This document shows, piece by piece, positions 20,195 through 32,187 of a stretch of 64,000 nt of DNA. The stretch spans positions 12,575,214 to 12,639,213 of the forward strand of contig NC_045143.1 in NCBI RefSeq assembly GCF_008831285.2, read 5' to 3'. The stretch comes from Nymphaea colorata. Taxonomy: Eukaryota; Streptophyta; Magnoliopsida; Nymphaeales; Nymphaeaceae. Positions within the stretch are counted from its first letter, which is position 1. Each line of letters starts with the position of its first letter. Position numbers and translations under genes: made by a program. The notes below the pieces were generated by a model. It was not told where the DNA came from and ran no database searches. It worked only from the letters and a program-made list of their open reading frames with translations.

Positions 20195-21030
20195 TAAGAC
20201 AGTGCGCCAGGGCCTGATGGGTTTCCCTGGCACCTTTTTTTAAGGATCAGCAGAGATATTTTCACAGTTTTAGAAAACTTCTTTGTTTTAAGTAAGCTAG
20301 TTCATAAAATGAATAGATCAAACATCATTTCCATTCCTAAACGTGATGATGCTAAAGTGATAAGCTCTTGGTAAAACAAATGACCATTCCACTAAACAGC
20401 GTTCATGATAGGGAACAAGTTGCTTTTTTGCCTGGGAGTGGTCTGTATAACAATGCCATTTTGGCGAATAAGATTTGTTCACAGTCGGATCGAAAGGGTG
20501 TTGAAATGCATTTCTGTTTTTTCTGCAATGGCTGCTAATGGTCAAATTGGAAACTATTTTGATTTGAAAAGAGGACTTAGGCAGGGAGATCCCACTTCTC
20601 CCCACCTTTCATATCTATAATGGAGATTTTAGTTCAAAGATTCAACAGACAAGAGGAGAAAAGGATGATAGAGATTCCTAGAATTCTTAGTAAGTGTCCT
20701 CCATAATTGGCATTTGCAGACGATGTAGCTAGCCTTTGCAAGTCTGTTCTTGCTTCAGTTTCAGAGATTAAAGCTTCCCTCAACTGTTTTCACAGTTGAA
20801 GGGGGTTAGAGGCGAGCCAGTCTAAATTGGCGACTGCCTTTTTATAAGCTGATCAAGACATAGCTAGGCAAATAGTTCAACTCCTGAGACGAAAGACAGA
20901 GAATCTTCCCATAAAGTATCTGGGTCTTCCTCTATTTCAAAGAAGCTTAAAACATGAATGGCGTGCGGAACTTTTAAGTAAAGTAGGACACATGATACAG
21001 TTGTTATGATACCATCCCATTTACTTAGAT
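20195..21030 (+). pseudogene. Degraded non-LTR (LINE, L1-type) reverse transcriptase
   Basis: Plus-strand pieces carry the LINE RT blocks in order: 'SAPGPDGFPWHLF' from 20201, 'NIISIPKRDDAKV' near 20320, 'LKRGLRQGDPTSPHL' near 20570, 'AFADDVASLCKS' near 20715 (catalytic ADD), and 'LPIKYLGLPLFQRSLKHEW' near 20910. This order and the GLRQGDPxSPxLF and KYLGLPL motifs separate it from LTR-element RTs. Many stops and frame changes break it, and no endonuclease domain or poly(A) tail was identified. It encoded the enzyme for target-primed reverse transcription; it is now inert. Confidence 0.85.
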
Positions 21031-21529
21031 TTTGGAACGATGAAGTATTTAAAGCTTGCACGACACATGGGCTAAATACATAGATGTTAGTGAACAGAAG
21101 GCAAAGGGCGATAATAAAATGAATCATAGCTCTCTTTCTCCAATGTCATTTCCCGAATATCACAAGCTTATGCATTGGAGCATTTAAATACTTTGTAAGA
21201 GCATGACAGAATTATTTGAGAGAGAGAGAATGTGCTAGTTTAGGAAAATTATTATCTTGTAAATTATTTTTTCTCAATCAATGAAGCGCATATATTTTTC
21301 AAATAGTGCTTGTTGATATCATGTCTGCCAAGCCTTATCCAAATGCTCGTACAAAGTATTTAAGTGCATCAATACATAAGGAACAAGTATACTTGAAAAT
21401 GTTACGCTCAACAAAAAGTGGTGCTCAATGTTGAACTAAGAAAGGAAAGGAAATGAAAGAAAAGAAAGGGTATCTTCAATTTTTTGTGCATTTTTCATAT
21501 CGAGCCCAACATCCTTTTTCCAATTTACA
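21031..21529. other. Spacer, possibly LINE 3' remnant
   Basis: No coding motif. Contains a GA-repeat (21219-21227) and a purine-rich stretch AAAGGAAAGGAAATGAAAG near 21441. Nothing else recognised. Confidence 0.35.
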
Positions 21530-21970
21530 GAAGGCAGCTTTAGACATGCCAAGAAATATGCAAAGAATCCAATAAGTTGAGCCAATTGGAGCTCAACTGG
21601 CTTACTTTAAGCTCGACTCGAGCTCAACTTATTTGTTAAATGAAGCAAGTTTGAGTTTAAATCAAAACTCGAGTTTGCATACGACAAACTCGACTTGATT
21701 GAAATCGACTACGTTCATGTAACTTCAGTGTTTCAGATAAGGATGTTGGTCCAAGTGAACTTGTATCTCTCCAAGACAAGCTACATATTATTTGCTTGAA
21801 CTTTACTGAAATGAGCCGAGCTCAAGCTTCCACACTGCCTATCAAATCAAGCTCAAGTTGACCTTGTAATGCTCCATTCAAGGTTGAGCTGAGATCAAGC
21901 TAAGCAACATATAACCAAGCTCAGGGCTAACTGGCACAGCTCGAGCTTGATTGGGCACGTGTACAGCCCC
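21530..21970. repeat. Dispersed GCTCGAGCTC-rich repeat, degenerate copy
   Basis: Rich in AGCTCGACTCGAGCTCAACTT-like phrases on both strands. It ends CACGTGTACAGCCCC, whose reverse complement resembles the start GGCAGCTTTAGACATGCC near 21532. It shares vocabulary with 26745-27075, 29646-30009 and 46816-47226. No clear target duplication. Confidence 0.5.
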
Positions 21971-22860
21971 AAGAATATGATTTTTTTCTTTTAATAAACT
22001 CCCCTTGATGAAAGGATGGTTTCTGTTCACAAAAGGTTCCCTCCTTCACAAATATGTACATACAGAGCATTTCTATCCCCCCACCCCCCACCCCAACATC
22101 AGCAAGTTAATATATTAATATAGAGTTTGAATGAACATGCATACGTGAGTTTGAATTTCCAAATAACAGCAATAGTTTTGCAAATCTTTGTTGCCAAATA
22201 ATAAAATTCTCGTGACGATTTTATGTTCTTCCAGGAACTCATCCATAAAGGTTGTATCCAACTAGGTAGAGTGTTGGACTTGAGTCCTCAAAATTGATAA
22301 GTTCAAGTACTGTTAACGCTCAGAGTGTTGTAGATAGTAAGAGGATGGGAGAGATACCATCATATTCAGCTTGTAAGTGGATTTTTCTTTTTAAGTTCTA
22401 TATTTTCAAAATATTACCTAAGGTAAAAATTACATTAATTTTCAAAAAACATGGCATTTCAAGAGCACACTTCATCTTATGTTGCTAACATGGGAAGACA
22501 TAGTCCCATGTTTTACCAGAGGGCACCTTTTCATAATTTTCAGAGGGAATTTTTTGGGTTTCAATTTTAGTCTTGTATAAAGGGGGGTCTTCCATTCAAC
22601 CGACAAGGCATTTTGGTTTATTTCCATCCCATAATGCATGTCAGTTGTTGGGGGCCGTAATGTATAAGCTGCTCTTACAAAAATAGGTATAATTTTTTAC
22701 GTCAATTATTTAGCAGCTCCATGTTTCCAAAATTTACATTTTTAAATAAAAATCGAAACCTTTCACACAGGTTTTGTCTAGTTAAACTTTTGTACTAAAA
22801 GTATGTCAATAACGTTATTTTCTTTAGGGTCATTCTACAATAAAAACAATAACAAACTAT
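21971..22860. other. Spacer with a C-rich tract and a weak tRNA-like segment
   Basis: A CCCCCCACCCCCCACCCC run lies near 22077-22095. Near 22255-22320 a segment with GGTAGAGTGTTGG and GTTCAAGTACTG resembles tRNA A and B boxes but does not fold as a tRNA. No gene seen. Confidence 0.35.
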
Positions 22861-22867
22861 TTATCCC

Positions 22868-22995
22868 GAAGGTAGTCGTGCAATGGTTGGGTTGGAAGTT
22901 AATAGGTGGTCAATCTCAGTTTCAAACTCCTACGTCATCAACCTTTTGTGCTGCAAAAGAAAGCACCGATATACAAGTTGAAGCATAACAGGAGT
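22868..22995 (+). repeat. tRNA-derived SINE-like segment
   Basis: GTCGTGCAATGGTTGGGTT followed about 30 bases later by CAGTTTCAAACTCC has the spacing of a plant SINE head: an A-box-like AATGGTTGGG and a B-box-like GTTTCAAACTCC. No tail or target duplication was defined, so this is tentative. Confidence 0.35.
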
Positions 22996-23678
22996 GCCAC
23001 TTCGAAGCACCATAAAGCAGACTTGAACCCCAGAGGGATTAAGGGAAGAGAAGAGGGGCAGGTTCATAGAAAAGTTTATTACTGGTTTAAATTTTGACAT
23101 TAGATCGCTTACATATTCAAGCAACATGTGTATAGGCCATTGGTGCTTATCAGAGATTACTGGAAACATCAAAAGTAACAAATGGTTAGATGTTGCATGC
23201 TTGAGTGGCCATGGGTGTCAGTCGGGTGATCATCGTTTCTAATTTGTTAATTAATATCAGGTGTCAGCGCAGGGGCAATGCTAGGTGCTCCTCCTGATAA
23301 GCACGAAGCGAGGGGAATAAGTGGGGGAGAGAGGACTAATTAAGATTATTTCATAATGGATGACCCATTGCAGACTGAGCCAACTGGTACCTGCCTGGGC
23401 TGCACCAGACCAAGGGCTCCACCAAGTAAATGAATTGTCTGGGTTACCGCCGATCCATGTCGGATGCCGTAAGTCAGTTTCATTATTGGAAAAAAACAGA
23501 ACCGAAAGGAGAGCAAGTAGGGATGGACCAGACCAATCAGCATGGACCTCCACAACCAAGTTGCAGCCAAGGGGGTCCCATGGCATGCTTGTATTAATTG
23601 GCCTGCGAAATCCATGAAGCTTTTTTTCCCCAGTAGCATATCCAGACCCAGTCTTTTTACCAACTTGGCGAGCTCGGT

Positions 23679-23841
23679 CCGTGGCAGAGCTAGATTTTTT
23701 TGGTGAGGGGCATTATAATTACAGTAATTTTCATTCCTTAAAGAGTGTATATAAGTAAACAAATATTTTAAGGCCCTTATAAAAAATCTAGGACTGGTGT
23801 GGGAAACAGCTCACATCAGCCAATATATGGCTCCGCCACTG
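23679..23841. mobile_element. Non-autonomous hAT-like element (163 bp)
   Basis: Flanked by AGCTCGGT (23671-23678) and AGCTCAGT (23842-23849), an 8-bp target duplication with one mismatch. The terminal inverted repeats are CCGTGGCAGAGCTAGA and, reversed, CAGTGGCGGAGCCATA (12 of 16 match). An 8-bp duplication with CAG-type ends fits the hAT superfamily. There is no coding capacity. Confidence 0.72.
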
Positions 23842-24326
23842 AGCTCAGTACACCTCTGCCAACTGTCTAGAGACTGTAGTTTGGGCTAGAACCGTTTCAC
23901 TTAGATGTGCATGGGTCCAGCAGCAGTTTCAGAAGTCCAGCCAATTGCCCAACCCTTGTCATCTTCATCATCGTTATCAAGATGACCATCATCTATGTCA
24001 ATAATCTTGGATTGGGATGACGTATAGGCTTCATCAGCTAACCAAGGATGACTGAACCTAGCTCACTACATGAATGAGTCAAACTCGAGTCTCAAGTGGA
24101 GGATCCATATTGACGACTCAAGCCGGCCTTCACCACTACAATAATGAAGTGCTAACTGCATTTGAACTTTATAGATGCCGACGCTGATACTTGCGAATTT
24201 AATTACACTGCATGTACTTGAGGACCTCCAGATAAATACAGATCGAATGGCAGGAACACTACAAGCATGAACAAGATTCCAAAGTACCAATGAACTCATC
24301 TTTTCTTTCAAACACATCTCTCTCCC

Positions 24327-24352
24327 TGTGTGTGTGTGTGTGTGTGTGTGTG
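24327..24352. repeat. (TG)13 microsatellite
   Basis: Thirteen perfect TG units following a CTCTCTCC stretch. Confidence 0.97.
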
Positions 24353-26093
24353 GGAGATGGGGTAAGATTGAACAATTTTACCCAATATACCCAAAGGGTA
24401 CAAAGCCCTAAAACCCAATGCAACTCTTAAGATAATTTTAATGGAGGTTGCAAACTTTCTATGCTTAGACTTCATGACATTTGGCCTATTAATAAAAGAA
24501 AAATGATGCTACATACTTTTGTCAATTAACATTTTAGTAATAAAAAATCAAAACCATTGAACATATAGTAAGATGGAAAAAACTACGATCTCAAAACCTG
24601 CAATACTCTGGGATATGTTTCTGTCATAAGCATTGCCTTATAACTTAAACTAATTGTTATCAATATAGGAATTTAGATTCTAATCTATATATAGAGTATC
24701 CTAAGCCAGCTTATTTTTTAATATGATACATATCTGACAAATTAATCTCATTGTTGATAACAAAAACATAGTGCCTAGATTTGTTCAATTACGAGAATAA
24801 TATTGTTGGACTTCCTCCGACATCCCACTGCTGAAAAAGAGTTTGGTCGACCATGACTCTCTGGTCAATCAGGCTAGGACAAGATATGGGCAAATCGGAA
24901 TCTAAATGAAGTTTGGCTCAAGTCATACGTCCATAGTTGGACCTAAACTAAAGTTTTTAAAAACTAAGGACAAAATATTATTTTTCAAAATTTTTATATA
25001 CACCAAGTAAAAATGTTTAAAATTTATATATAATTTTTTTTATTCTTTTTTTTTTGAGGGGTTAGAGTCCATGTAAGCCCTACCTTGGCTCCAGGCCGGA
25101 CAACTTGCTGTTCCACTCGTCTTGCAGCTCTCCCTCTCTTAGATACGTTGGAGCCCTTTATGCGACAGAGTTAAGTGGTGAAGCCCTCCTTCCACAGCAA
25201 AATATGAGAGAGAGAGAGAGAGAAAAGGAGGGAGAGGTGCGTGGCGCAATCGCAACCGCAACCCTTATGTTAAAGCCTGCAGAAGTAGAACATCACCTTC
25301 AGCCCTAAACTTTCAACACTGACCGGAGGGTAACAGCCACTGAAGATGAACCTTCAGAGGCCTGTACTTCAGGCGCCGCAGGCTCGACCAAATGCGTACA
25401 CTACAATTGGTAGGGGTAGAGAGACAGACTTTGTAGTACCCAATACAAAGCAACTGAACCACACTATAGGAAGGCCAAAAAATGTGAGGAGGGTTTCAAT
25501 AGAAATCCTTGCCACCTTCCCAATGCACACAGTAGAACACATATACATTCACATACAGAGAGAGGACTTAGTAGAGGATGGTCGAGCGGATACGTCAGGC
25601 GAGAGTGGAACCTTAACCACTATGGCTGGTTGAGGAGAGAGAAAGTTCTGAGTTTGACAGCTCGAACGGAAAATTTAGGACCCTTGGCTTTAGGTGTCTC
25701 TTGATAATATATATATTAAAAGTTTGAAGATGGATAATTAACATGTCTTAAACGTATCGAATGTTTCGGCATTGAGAACCTTTTTTTTCTTAAGTGAAGC
25801 AACTTGTTGAAATGCTTCTTTTGCAACCAAGCGGGTTCAACCTAAGTTGCATTATATATAAAAGAACAGTTTCTTTGGGAACAAGTTGGTCTGTTTATTG
25901 TTTGCGGACCATAGAATTCAGGTTCTTGATTTTTAGTAGTCTTATCTGAAAGACGATTCGAGCTCTGTTCATTTTACTCTATTTAACTCTGTCATATACA
26001 TACAAGTGAAGATACAGAATTAGAAAAGATTTTGGTGAAGTTGGTAATGTACAATTTTGGTAATAATATACGACTGAAAGATAAACATAAGAT
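24353..26093. other. AT-rich spacer, no gene seen
   Basis: Short ORFs only. Contains a T-run near 25038-25054 and a GA-repeat with AAAAGGAGGGAGAGG near 25206-25238. No family motif or element end recognised. Confidence 0.5.

Positions 26094-26147
<54 letters not shown>
26094..26147. repeat. (TA)n(GA)n compound microsatellite
   Basis: About 25 bases of TA followed by about 29 bases of GA. Confidence 0.97.
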
Positions 26148-26150
<3 letters not shown>

Positions 26151-26735
26151 GCAAATAATGCATCGGTCGAGATATTTTTTAATTAAGAAGTTGATTTTCC
26201 TTCACGCCACTATTGGGTTTCCCTCCTGGAACGTTGTGGAAGGAGGACGCGTCAAAACCAGAGCTTTCCTTGGGGGGGATGGCGTCAAACCCCTTTAAAA
26301 TATATATGTATGAAAGCGAGCGTGGCTCCCGGCGCCGTCGTTTTAATGTGTGGGAAAACGACCCATCGGGGGGGCGCCATGAAGCAGTTGGGGGCCGCTT
26401 CCAGTTCCCTCGCCTTGGTCCACCAAGCACTACGGGAATCGTATTTATACGAACGTATGGGGGGCAATACGGTCCACCATGTCCACGCGCCCCTAAAAAA
26501 TCGCCGTACGATTTCCCAGGGTCCGCCGATCCCGTTTACTCGTCGGTACTCGGGTCCCCAGTTCCTCGTCGCCCCGATTCCTCGCCCGAAAAGCCCCCGC
26601 CGGACACTTCGGGCCCACCATGGCTTCCCGGCCTACAACCTCCCTTTTCTAATTTCTCTTATTAGTGGATGGACCCTTCTCCCGGCTCCACTTCCATCGT
26701 TATGGTATCTTGGTTCCGTGTAGAAACGAGTCCAG
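26148..26735. other. GC-rich island without a recognised gene
   Basis: Markedly richer in G and C than its surroundings, with overlapping ORFs of 137-150 codons on the plus strand and shadows on the minus strand. None carries a known motif and they run in competing frames. A CACTACGGGAATCG sequence near 26428 resembles a CACTA-element start, but no partner end was found. Confidence 0.4.
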
Positions 26736-26744
26736 GTTGAAATC

Positions 26745-27075
26745 ATGCTGGACACGAACTGGAGTTGAGCCGGCTTGACTTTGACTCGACCGTACAACAT
26801 CAACCTCGGGTCAAACCCATTTAACTTGTTATGATAAGTTTACGTGTGTCTCATTTCTTTTAACCCATTCAACTCATTAACTATTTTTTAACTGATTCAA
26901 GTATGAACGACCATCTAACGGTTAACTCTACTCCAGCCGAGCTGAGCTTGAGTTCTTACCGTTCAAACTCAACTCATTTAACAATTCGAGCATAAACTTA
27001 AACTCGAGCTCAACTTGTTTCAGATGAGAGAGGGTTTGAGTGACCCCGAGTTGGCTCAACTTGTTGTGCGAACCC
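26745..27075. repeat. Dispersed CTCGAGC-rich repeat, degenerate copy
   Basis: Phrases such as GAGCTTGAGTTC and ACTCGAGCTCAACTTG recur. The left CCAGGTTGAAATCATGC and the reversed right CCAGGGTTCGCACAAC are only partly alike. No target duplication found. Confidence 0.4.
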
Positions 27076-27399
27076 TGGTTCTACTTAATCCGATGGATCT
27101 GCCCCTGCCTGTGCTGTACCCAATCCAATTTGGTTCATGGTGGCCGATGATTGATATTGGATCACTCTCTTGATCCGTGACAGTTACCAATCATTCCGTT
27201 ACAGTTGTGGTGTTCACTTGTTTCTTAATTTGCTTATTGTTTCGTAGAATCGAGTTTCTTTAATTTTTTTCTATTGCTTTTGTAAGATCAGACAGATATC
27301 GGAGAATCTGATTTTCAAGCAAGCTAGATAGATATGGTACACGAAACTAGATCCAATTATTAGTTAGATTAGGTATGCAATTTCACAACTCAATACTAA

Positions 27400-28110
27400 G
27401 GGGGCGTTTGGTATATCCATAATCATGGAGGTTTATAATCAAAATGTTCATTTTCAAGAAATTGGAAGTATTAAACAAACAGGGTATTTTGTTGTCGGAA
27501 TTAAGGAATTAAAATCTGCAATTTTTTCAGTTTGAGGAGGAATTATGATTTTGAAATTTTCATTTTGAAATTTTCATTCTTCAATCAAAATTTCAAACAG
27601 CCCATAATTGAGTCTGGTATCAAACTGGGAGCCGGTGCAGATCCGTCCCATTACACGTAAGTGTCAGAAATTGTGCTACCCTTATCTAAAATCGCTTTCA
27701 GAAATGAAGCCCAAATCGTCATCCAATTATGTGATACGGGATCTAATCAAAACAAATTTAGAAGAAGACTTTTGATTCACTTGGAAATAACGGATAGAAT
27801 AATTTTTCTCATTTTTTAATGAGGATTGCATTATCAAACAAATGATGTTTTCATTCTGGAATTATAAGCTAATTTCAGAATCAGAATTTTAAAATTATGA
27901 TTCCCGAATTCTAAAATCTTTTCGTTTATCTTTGGGACAAAAGGCATGAATGCCTTAATTCATGATTCTAAAATTTTAATTCCCTTCTCATCAAACAAGC
28001 TATTTTTAATTCTAAAATCAAAATTTCATACTATCAAACTCAAAGGAATATTGGAACTGGAATTTTCGATCCAATTCCAGTTGTGCTGAAAATTTGATTA
28101 CAGAATTTCC
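27400..28110. repeat. AT-rich MITE-like region starting GGGGGCGTTTGGTA
   Basis: Opens with TAAGGGGGCGTTTGGTATA, a common start of plant Tourist/Harbinger-like MITEs with TAA target duplications. It then carries many AAAATTTCATTTT/ATTCTAAAATC phrases on both strands to about 28060, with internal TCAAACA sites. No exact partner end was fixed, so limits are approximate. Confidence 0.4.
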
Positions 28111-29645
28111 AGAATCAAAATATTCTAAGCCATCAGAATACCCCGTAAAGGCTGGACCATCCGGAGCATGTTCATTCAGAAGTTCCAGCACTCATCAGAG
28201 ACTGCTCACCGAGAAGACAAATGCTGAACTAAATAAAAAATTGATATATATGAAGGGAGTCTTAAAGTGCACAATGACAGTGAAAGGAAATTAATAAAAG
28301 AGTCAAATTATGCAGGCGACGATAGGCCCCAAAGTCCGCCACTCCAGTCAAGTTCAGATCCGTTCTACTAAGGGATCGTTTTGCAACAGTAACAGGACTT
28401 TACTGATCCATGAATCTGCAAAACAAAAAATTGCCAACTCCAATAAACTAATATGAACAACCGGACTTGAGTTGAGGCAAAGAAGTTACATTGCACCAAC
28501 AAAAACTGCGCCTAAAACATCTTCAAATTTAGACTTCCAGGATTTTGGATCTGGATTATTGCTGTTTCAAGCTTGTACTAAGAACTCGATCACGTATCCG
28601 AGCACAAATCTGACTTGGATCTGGTTTCAGGTACCAATCATACAGAACTAGATTCTATGTGGTTTTCTGCCTAAATGTAGACTGCCTCAACATGGGTCAA
28701 GGCAGGCAGACATTTGACTCAATTCTAAATCACTCATATGCCTATTTTATAGCCGTCAAATCTGTAGTGTTCGCAATATGAAATTTACACGCTTTCTCGA
28801 GTCCTGGATCTCATTAACCTTTTCTATACATCAATTTCAGAATCGGACCTGGATCTGATTAACTAATTTTCTATATATGTTTGCAGACGTTGGAAATAAA
28901 ATATTAGATATGAACTAAAACTGCACAGATTAGTTTGCCAATGGGACCTTAATGGGTCCACCTAGAAGTTTGTTGATATGTTGGGCATTCAACGTCCAAT
29001 TCAATCAGTTGGTGCCCAGTTTGTCTATAATTAAGCCAAGTCTGACCCAGATCCAACTTGCCGGTAGTTGGTCCCAGTGCTGGGCCCTGATGCACCAAGT
29101 TGGATGTCCAGGCCAATGTGGTCCTGGACATGCATAATGCATACCAGCTGGATATGCATGGAGAGATGGCCAGCGCGAAAAGAACATTGTCAAGGTGGGG
29201 TCTGCCTGGTTCGAGCTCAACCTCGACAAAACGACCTGTTGGATGGGGACCTGGATATGATTCGGATGTCACTGGTCTTATCTGGGCCTTGGCGAACCTA
29301 GCTAATGCAATGGTGGGAGGTGGACCCAGCCGATGTCTGATTCAATGGCAAATGGGTTCCAAAAAACTCCCATTGTTAGTGCAAATCATGGAGAGCAACA
29401 TAGTGCTTTTTAATGTGATTGTAGGTTAAATCAAAATTAATTACTAATTTATACATAATTGGATGCTTGTTTAGTCCACTTTGACGTGAATTACTTGTCT
29501 ACTAACATCTCTCCCCATTCAAACTAGCATCACCCTCATTCATATGATCTAGATATATCTAATAGCCAATCTGGAATGCACACAGGTCTTGCTTAGCTCA
29601 ATTGGCCAAGTTGAAATACAAGTTGGATTTGTAGAAAGCATCAAG
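28111..29645. other. Spacer without a recognised gene
   Basis: Segment 28949-29430 is open in five frames at once but shows no domain, no codon preference and no splice context. The rest has only short ORFs. Nothing else supported. Confidence 0.45.
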
Positions 29646-30009
29646 CAAGGCTGTACATGAAATGAGTTGAGCTTGAGCTCGATCAGCTCAACTTGACTCA
29701 TATATTGGTTAGCTCTACCTCAGCTCGAGCTTGACTTGACAAATTGAGTCCCGGTTCATGCTTGACTCATTGAAGCTTATTTAACAACTCCCCATTTGAT
29801 TGATCTCTTTCCTTGGTTTTAAGTTTTGGAAATTACAAAAAAAAAAAAAAAACTAGATTAAATGAGCTTCGCCCTATTCAATCGAGTTTGAGTTCATGAA
29901 ACTCGAACTTGACTCATATAAGCTCGAGCTTGACTCATTTACAACTGTGGAGAGCTTAGTTGATAGTTCTAGCCGAGTTTGACTTAGTTGGACTCATTGT
30001 ACAACCCTA
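29646..30009. mobile_element. hAT-like non-autonomous element (364 bp), CTCGAGC-rich
   Basis: Starts CAAGGCTGTACATGA and ends TTGTACAACCCTA, whose reverse is TAGGGTTGTACAA (9 of 12 match). Flanks GCATCAAG (29638-29645) and GTAGCAAG (30010-30017) match at 6 of 8 bases, consistent with an old 8-bp target duplication. The interior is made of AGCTCGAGCTTGACTC-like phrases and an A15 run. Same family as 46816-47226. Confidence 0.6.
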
Positions 30010-30239
30010 GTAGCAAGGAAGCAAGGAAAACCCTAAGGTAATTTCCAAAATTCTACACTTCCCATTTTTTGAACATTTCGTGATAACTTTAAAACAGCCT
30101 TCAAGGACTTTCGGCTTCAAACACTTCAATTTCTTTTAATTAAGGTCAATTTCTTATTTTATTTGACTACCAGCGATATTTAGGATAGATCTAATTGTAG
30201 ACTTTGGACAGAAAGTCCAATCTTAATTTAGTCCTATTC

Positions 30240-30770
30240 TATAATTCAAAGTGGGATCCGGTTCAAAAACTCATATAAAAGCCTAAAACAAATCCCTAGA
30301 TCCAAATCTGGATCCAAAGACTAGATTCATATCCAAAATAGAGCCCTAGATCCAAATTTGGATCCAAACCAGATTCAAAATAAATTCATAGCCAAATCCA
30401 AATCCAAATTCTAAAACTACATCTACTGTAGAACTTTAGATCTAGATTTAAACCTCAATTCTAGAGTCATTTGATCCCAATTTGTGCCTTCACATCAATT
30501 CAGATCTGATCCAAACCCAAGATCCAAAGTCAAGCTACATATCCTTTTTCGGTTCCAAATTCCTAATAAATATCTAAATGTAGATCCAATTTCATATTTT
30601 TACTTCAATCTATATCTAAATCTGAGATGTAAAACCAAATATGAATTTTAGATCCAAATTCGAGATCCAAATTCAAATACATTATTTTTGATCTATTGTA
30701 AGATTTTTATCCAGATCTAGATCCAAATCCAAGAGCTAGATCCATTTTTAGATCCGATAGTTTCTAATTC
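30240..30770. repeat. Low-complexity GATCCAAAT/CAAATCC repeats
   Basis: Irregular units such as AGATCCAAATTTGGATCC and CCAAATCCAAATCCAAATTC recur for about 500 bp. No coding potential. Confidence 0.7.
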
Positions 30771-30894
30771 AAGATTCCAAAAATACCCTTGATTTTATGA
30801 AAATATCATTGAATTTCTCAAAATGCCCTTGGTTTTCTTGAAATATCTTTTTCTTTTCCAACCTTATTTTTTTATAAAAAAATATCAAAATACC

Positions 30895-31160
30895 CTTTTG
30901 CGGCCCACAGCCAACGTGGCAGGCTAACCAAGCTTGGTCTGGCTTGACCTGTGCGGCCTAGCGTGCACAGCTCTAGCCAGCCTAACACGGCCCTGGACGG
31001 CCAATCCCGGCCTGGTGCGGCTACGCACGCCCCTGGTTTTGGCCTTGCTAGGCCTACAACCGACCAGAACATGCCAGAATGGGCCTATGGCGGGCCAGCT
31101 CGGCTTGTTTAGGCCTAGCAGTGGGCCAGACATACACTAGGCAAGCCTTGGGCGGGCAAC
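30895..31160. other. GC-rich GGCC/GGCCTA-rich segment
   Basis: A sharp compositional switch from the flanking AT-rich DNA, with many GGCC, GGCCTAG and GCCAGC units. Short ORFs of 60-70 codons overlap on both strands, with no motif. It lies upstream of a TATA box, so it could be part of an LTR. Confidence 0.45.
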
Positions 31161-31310
31161 CTGGCCCCTGACGTGGTCAACCCTCCAGTCAACCTGTGTT
31201 TGGATAGATTTGACCTCTTAGTGTTTTAAGCTATTTTGAAGTCAATAATAATTAATTAATGGCTAAGTTTATTTTAAAAAAGACCACAATGCCCTTGAGC
31301 TTCATTCCTT

Positions 31311-31318
31311 TATAAATA
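31311..31318 (+). promoter_or_regulatory. TATA box of an LTR-like promoter
   Basis: TATAAATA follows TTCATTCCTT and is followed at about 30 bp by a CT-rich leader and at 31380-31440 by a TTCTTC-rich tract. This is the layout of plant LTR promoters such as the one near 63335. No gene start is assigned downstream. Confidence 0.4.
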
Positions 31319-32107
31319 TCTCCTCATTTCTCTCATTTAAGTAAGAACAATCCATCATCTTTTCAAGCCTTTGAGTCATCTCTCTTCTCTTTTAGATTTC
31401 TTCTTCTCTTCTTCTTTCTCTTCTTCTTCTTGTTCAATTTTTCTTGTTTGACTATCTTCTTCTTCAACTTCAAACCTTCATTTCTAACAAGAAGAGACCT
31501 TAGAGGAACTTGTAATGGACTCTCTAGGAGCATTTCCAACTCGTTCAAGTCACAATCAAAGAGTTCTCTTTGCCCAGAAGAGATAAGGAGCCACCTCTAC
31601 ACCAAATCTTTTTTAAAGGTATTTATAACTTTTCTTTCAACCATTTTCTTGTCATTTATTTTCATGGCAAGCCGATGAAGGTCTAGAGTCTCTACGGAGC
31701 TAAGGAACCTCCTTGAAGTTCTGAAAGCATGACCAAGGCAAATATTTTCCTCAAGATCTCTCTCTCTTTTTTTTTAAACTCAACTTTTTAGCATTTTAAA
31801 TAGTTTCTTCATTTCACTTAACTCGTTTATCTTTCTTTAACTTGTATTTCTCTCATTTTAATTTCTCATCTTTATTTATCTCTTTTTTTATTCCTCTTTT
31901 CATTTCTCTTCATTTAATTATTTTTCCTTCAAACATCTCTCTCTTTCTCTCCCTTTTTTATCTTTATTTCTCTTTATGTATTTTCATTTTTCTTCTTTTC
32001 TCTTTTAATTTTTCTCTACCTGTTCTTGCTCTTTCATCATATATCTATGTTTTCATTTCCCTATCTAATTCTTTATCTTGATGGTACGATGTGAGAATTT
32101 GGGGTGA
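31319..32107. other. CT-rich leader-like region, no gene
   Basis: Long TTCTTC and TTTCTCTT runs create short hydrophobic or Lys-rich ORFs on both strands that are composition artefacts. Confidence 0.5.
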
Positions 32108-32187
32108 GTTATTTTTCTATTTTTATCATTTTAAGGTCGAGACGTGGGTTATTTTTCTATTTTTATCATTTTGAGGTTGAGATATCT
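32108..32187. repeat. Short tandem duplication (40-bp period)
   Basis: GTTATTTTTCTATTTTTATC begins at 32108 and again at 32148, each followed by ATTTT(A/G)AGGT(C/T)GAGA. Confidence 0.85.

Noticed and set aside
22255-22325. tRNA gene
   Set aside because: Box-like motifs are present but acceptor, anticodon and T stems do not pair.
23281-23762. Overlapping minus-strand ORFs of 101 and 138 codons
   Set aside because: Two competing frames, no recognised domain or splice context; the second runs into the hAT-like element.
26428-26441. CACTACGGGAATCG as a possible CACTA transposon start
   Set aside because: No matching inverted end or 3-bp duplication was found.
26213-26723. ORFs of 150 and 137 codons in a GC-rich island
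   Set aside because: Overlap in different frames with shadows on the other strand; no motif and no promoter or splice evidence.
28949-29430. Segment open in five frames
   Set aside because: A GC-balanced stretch lacking stops by chance; no homology signal or codon preference.
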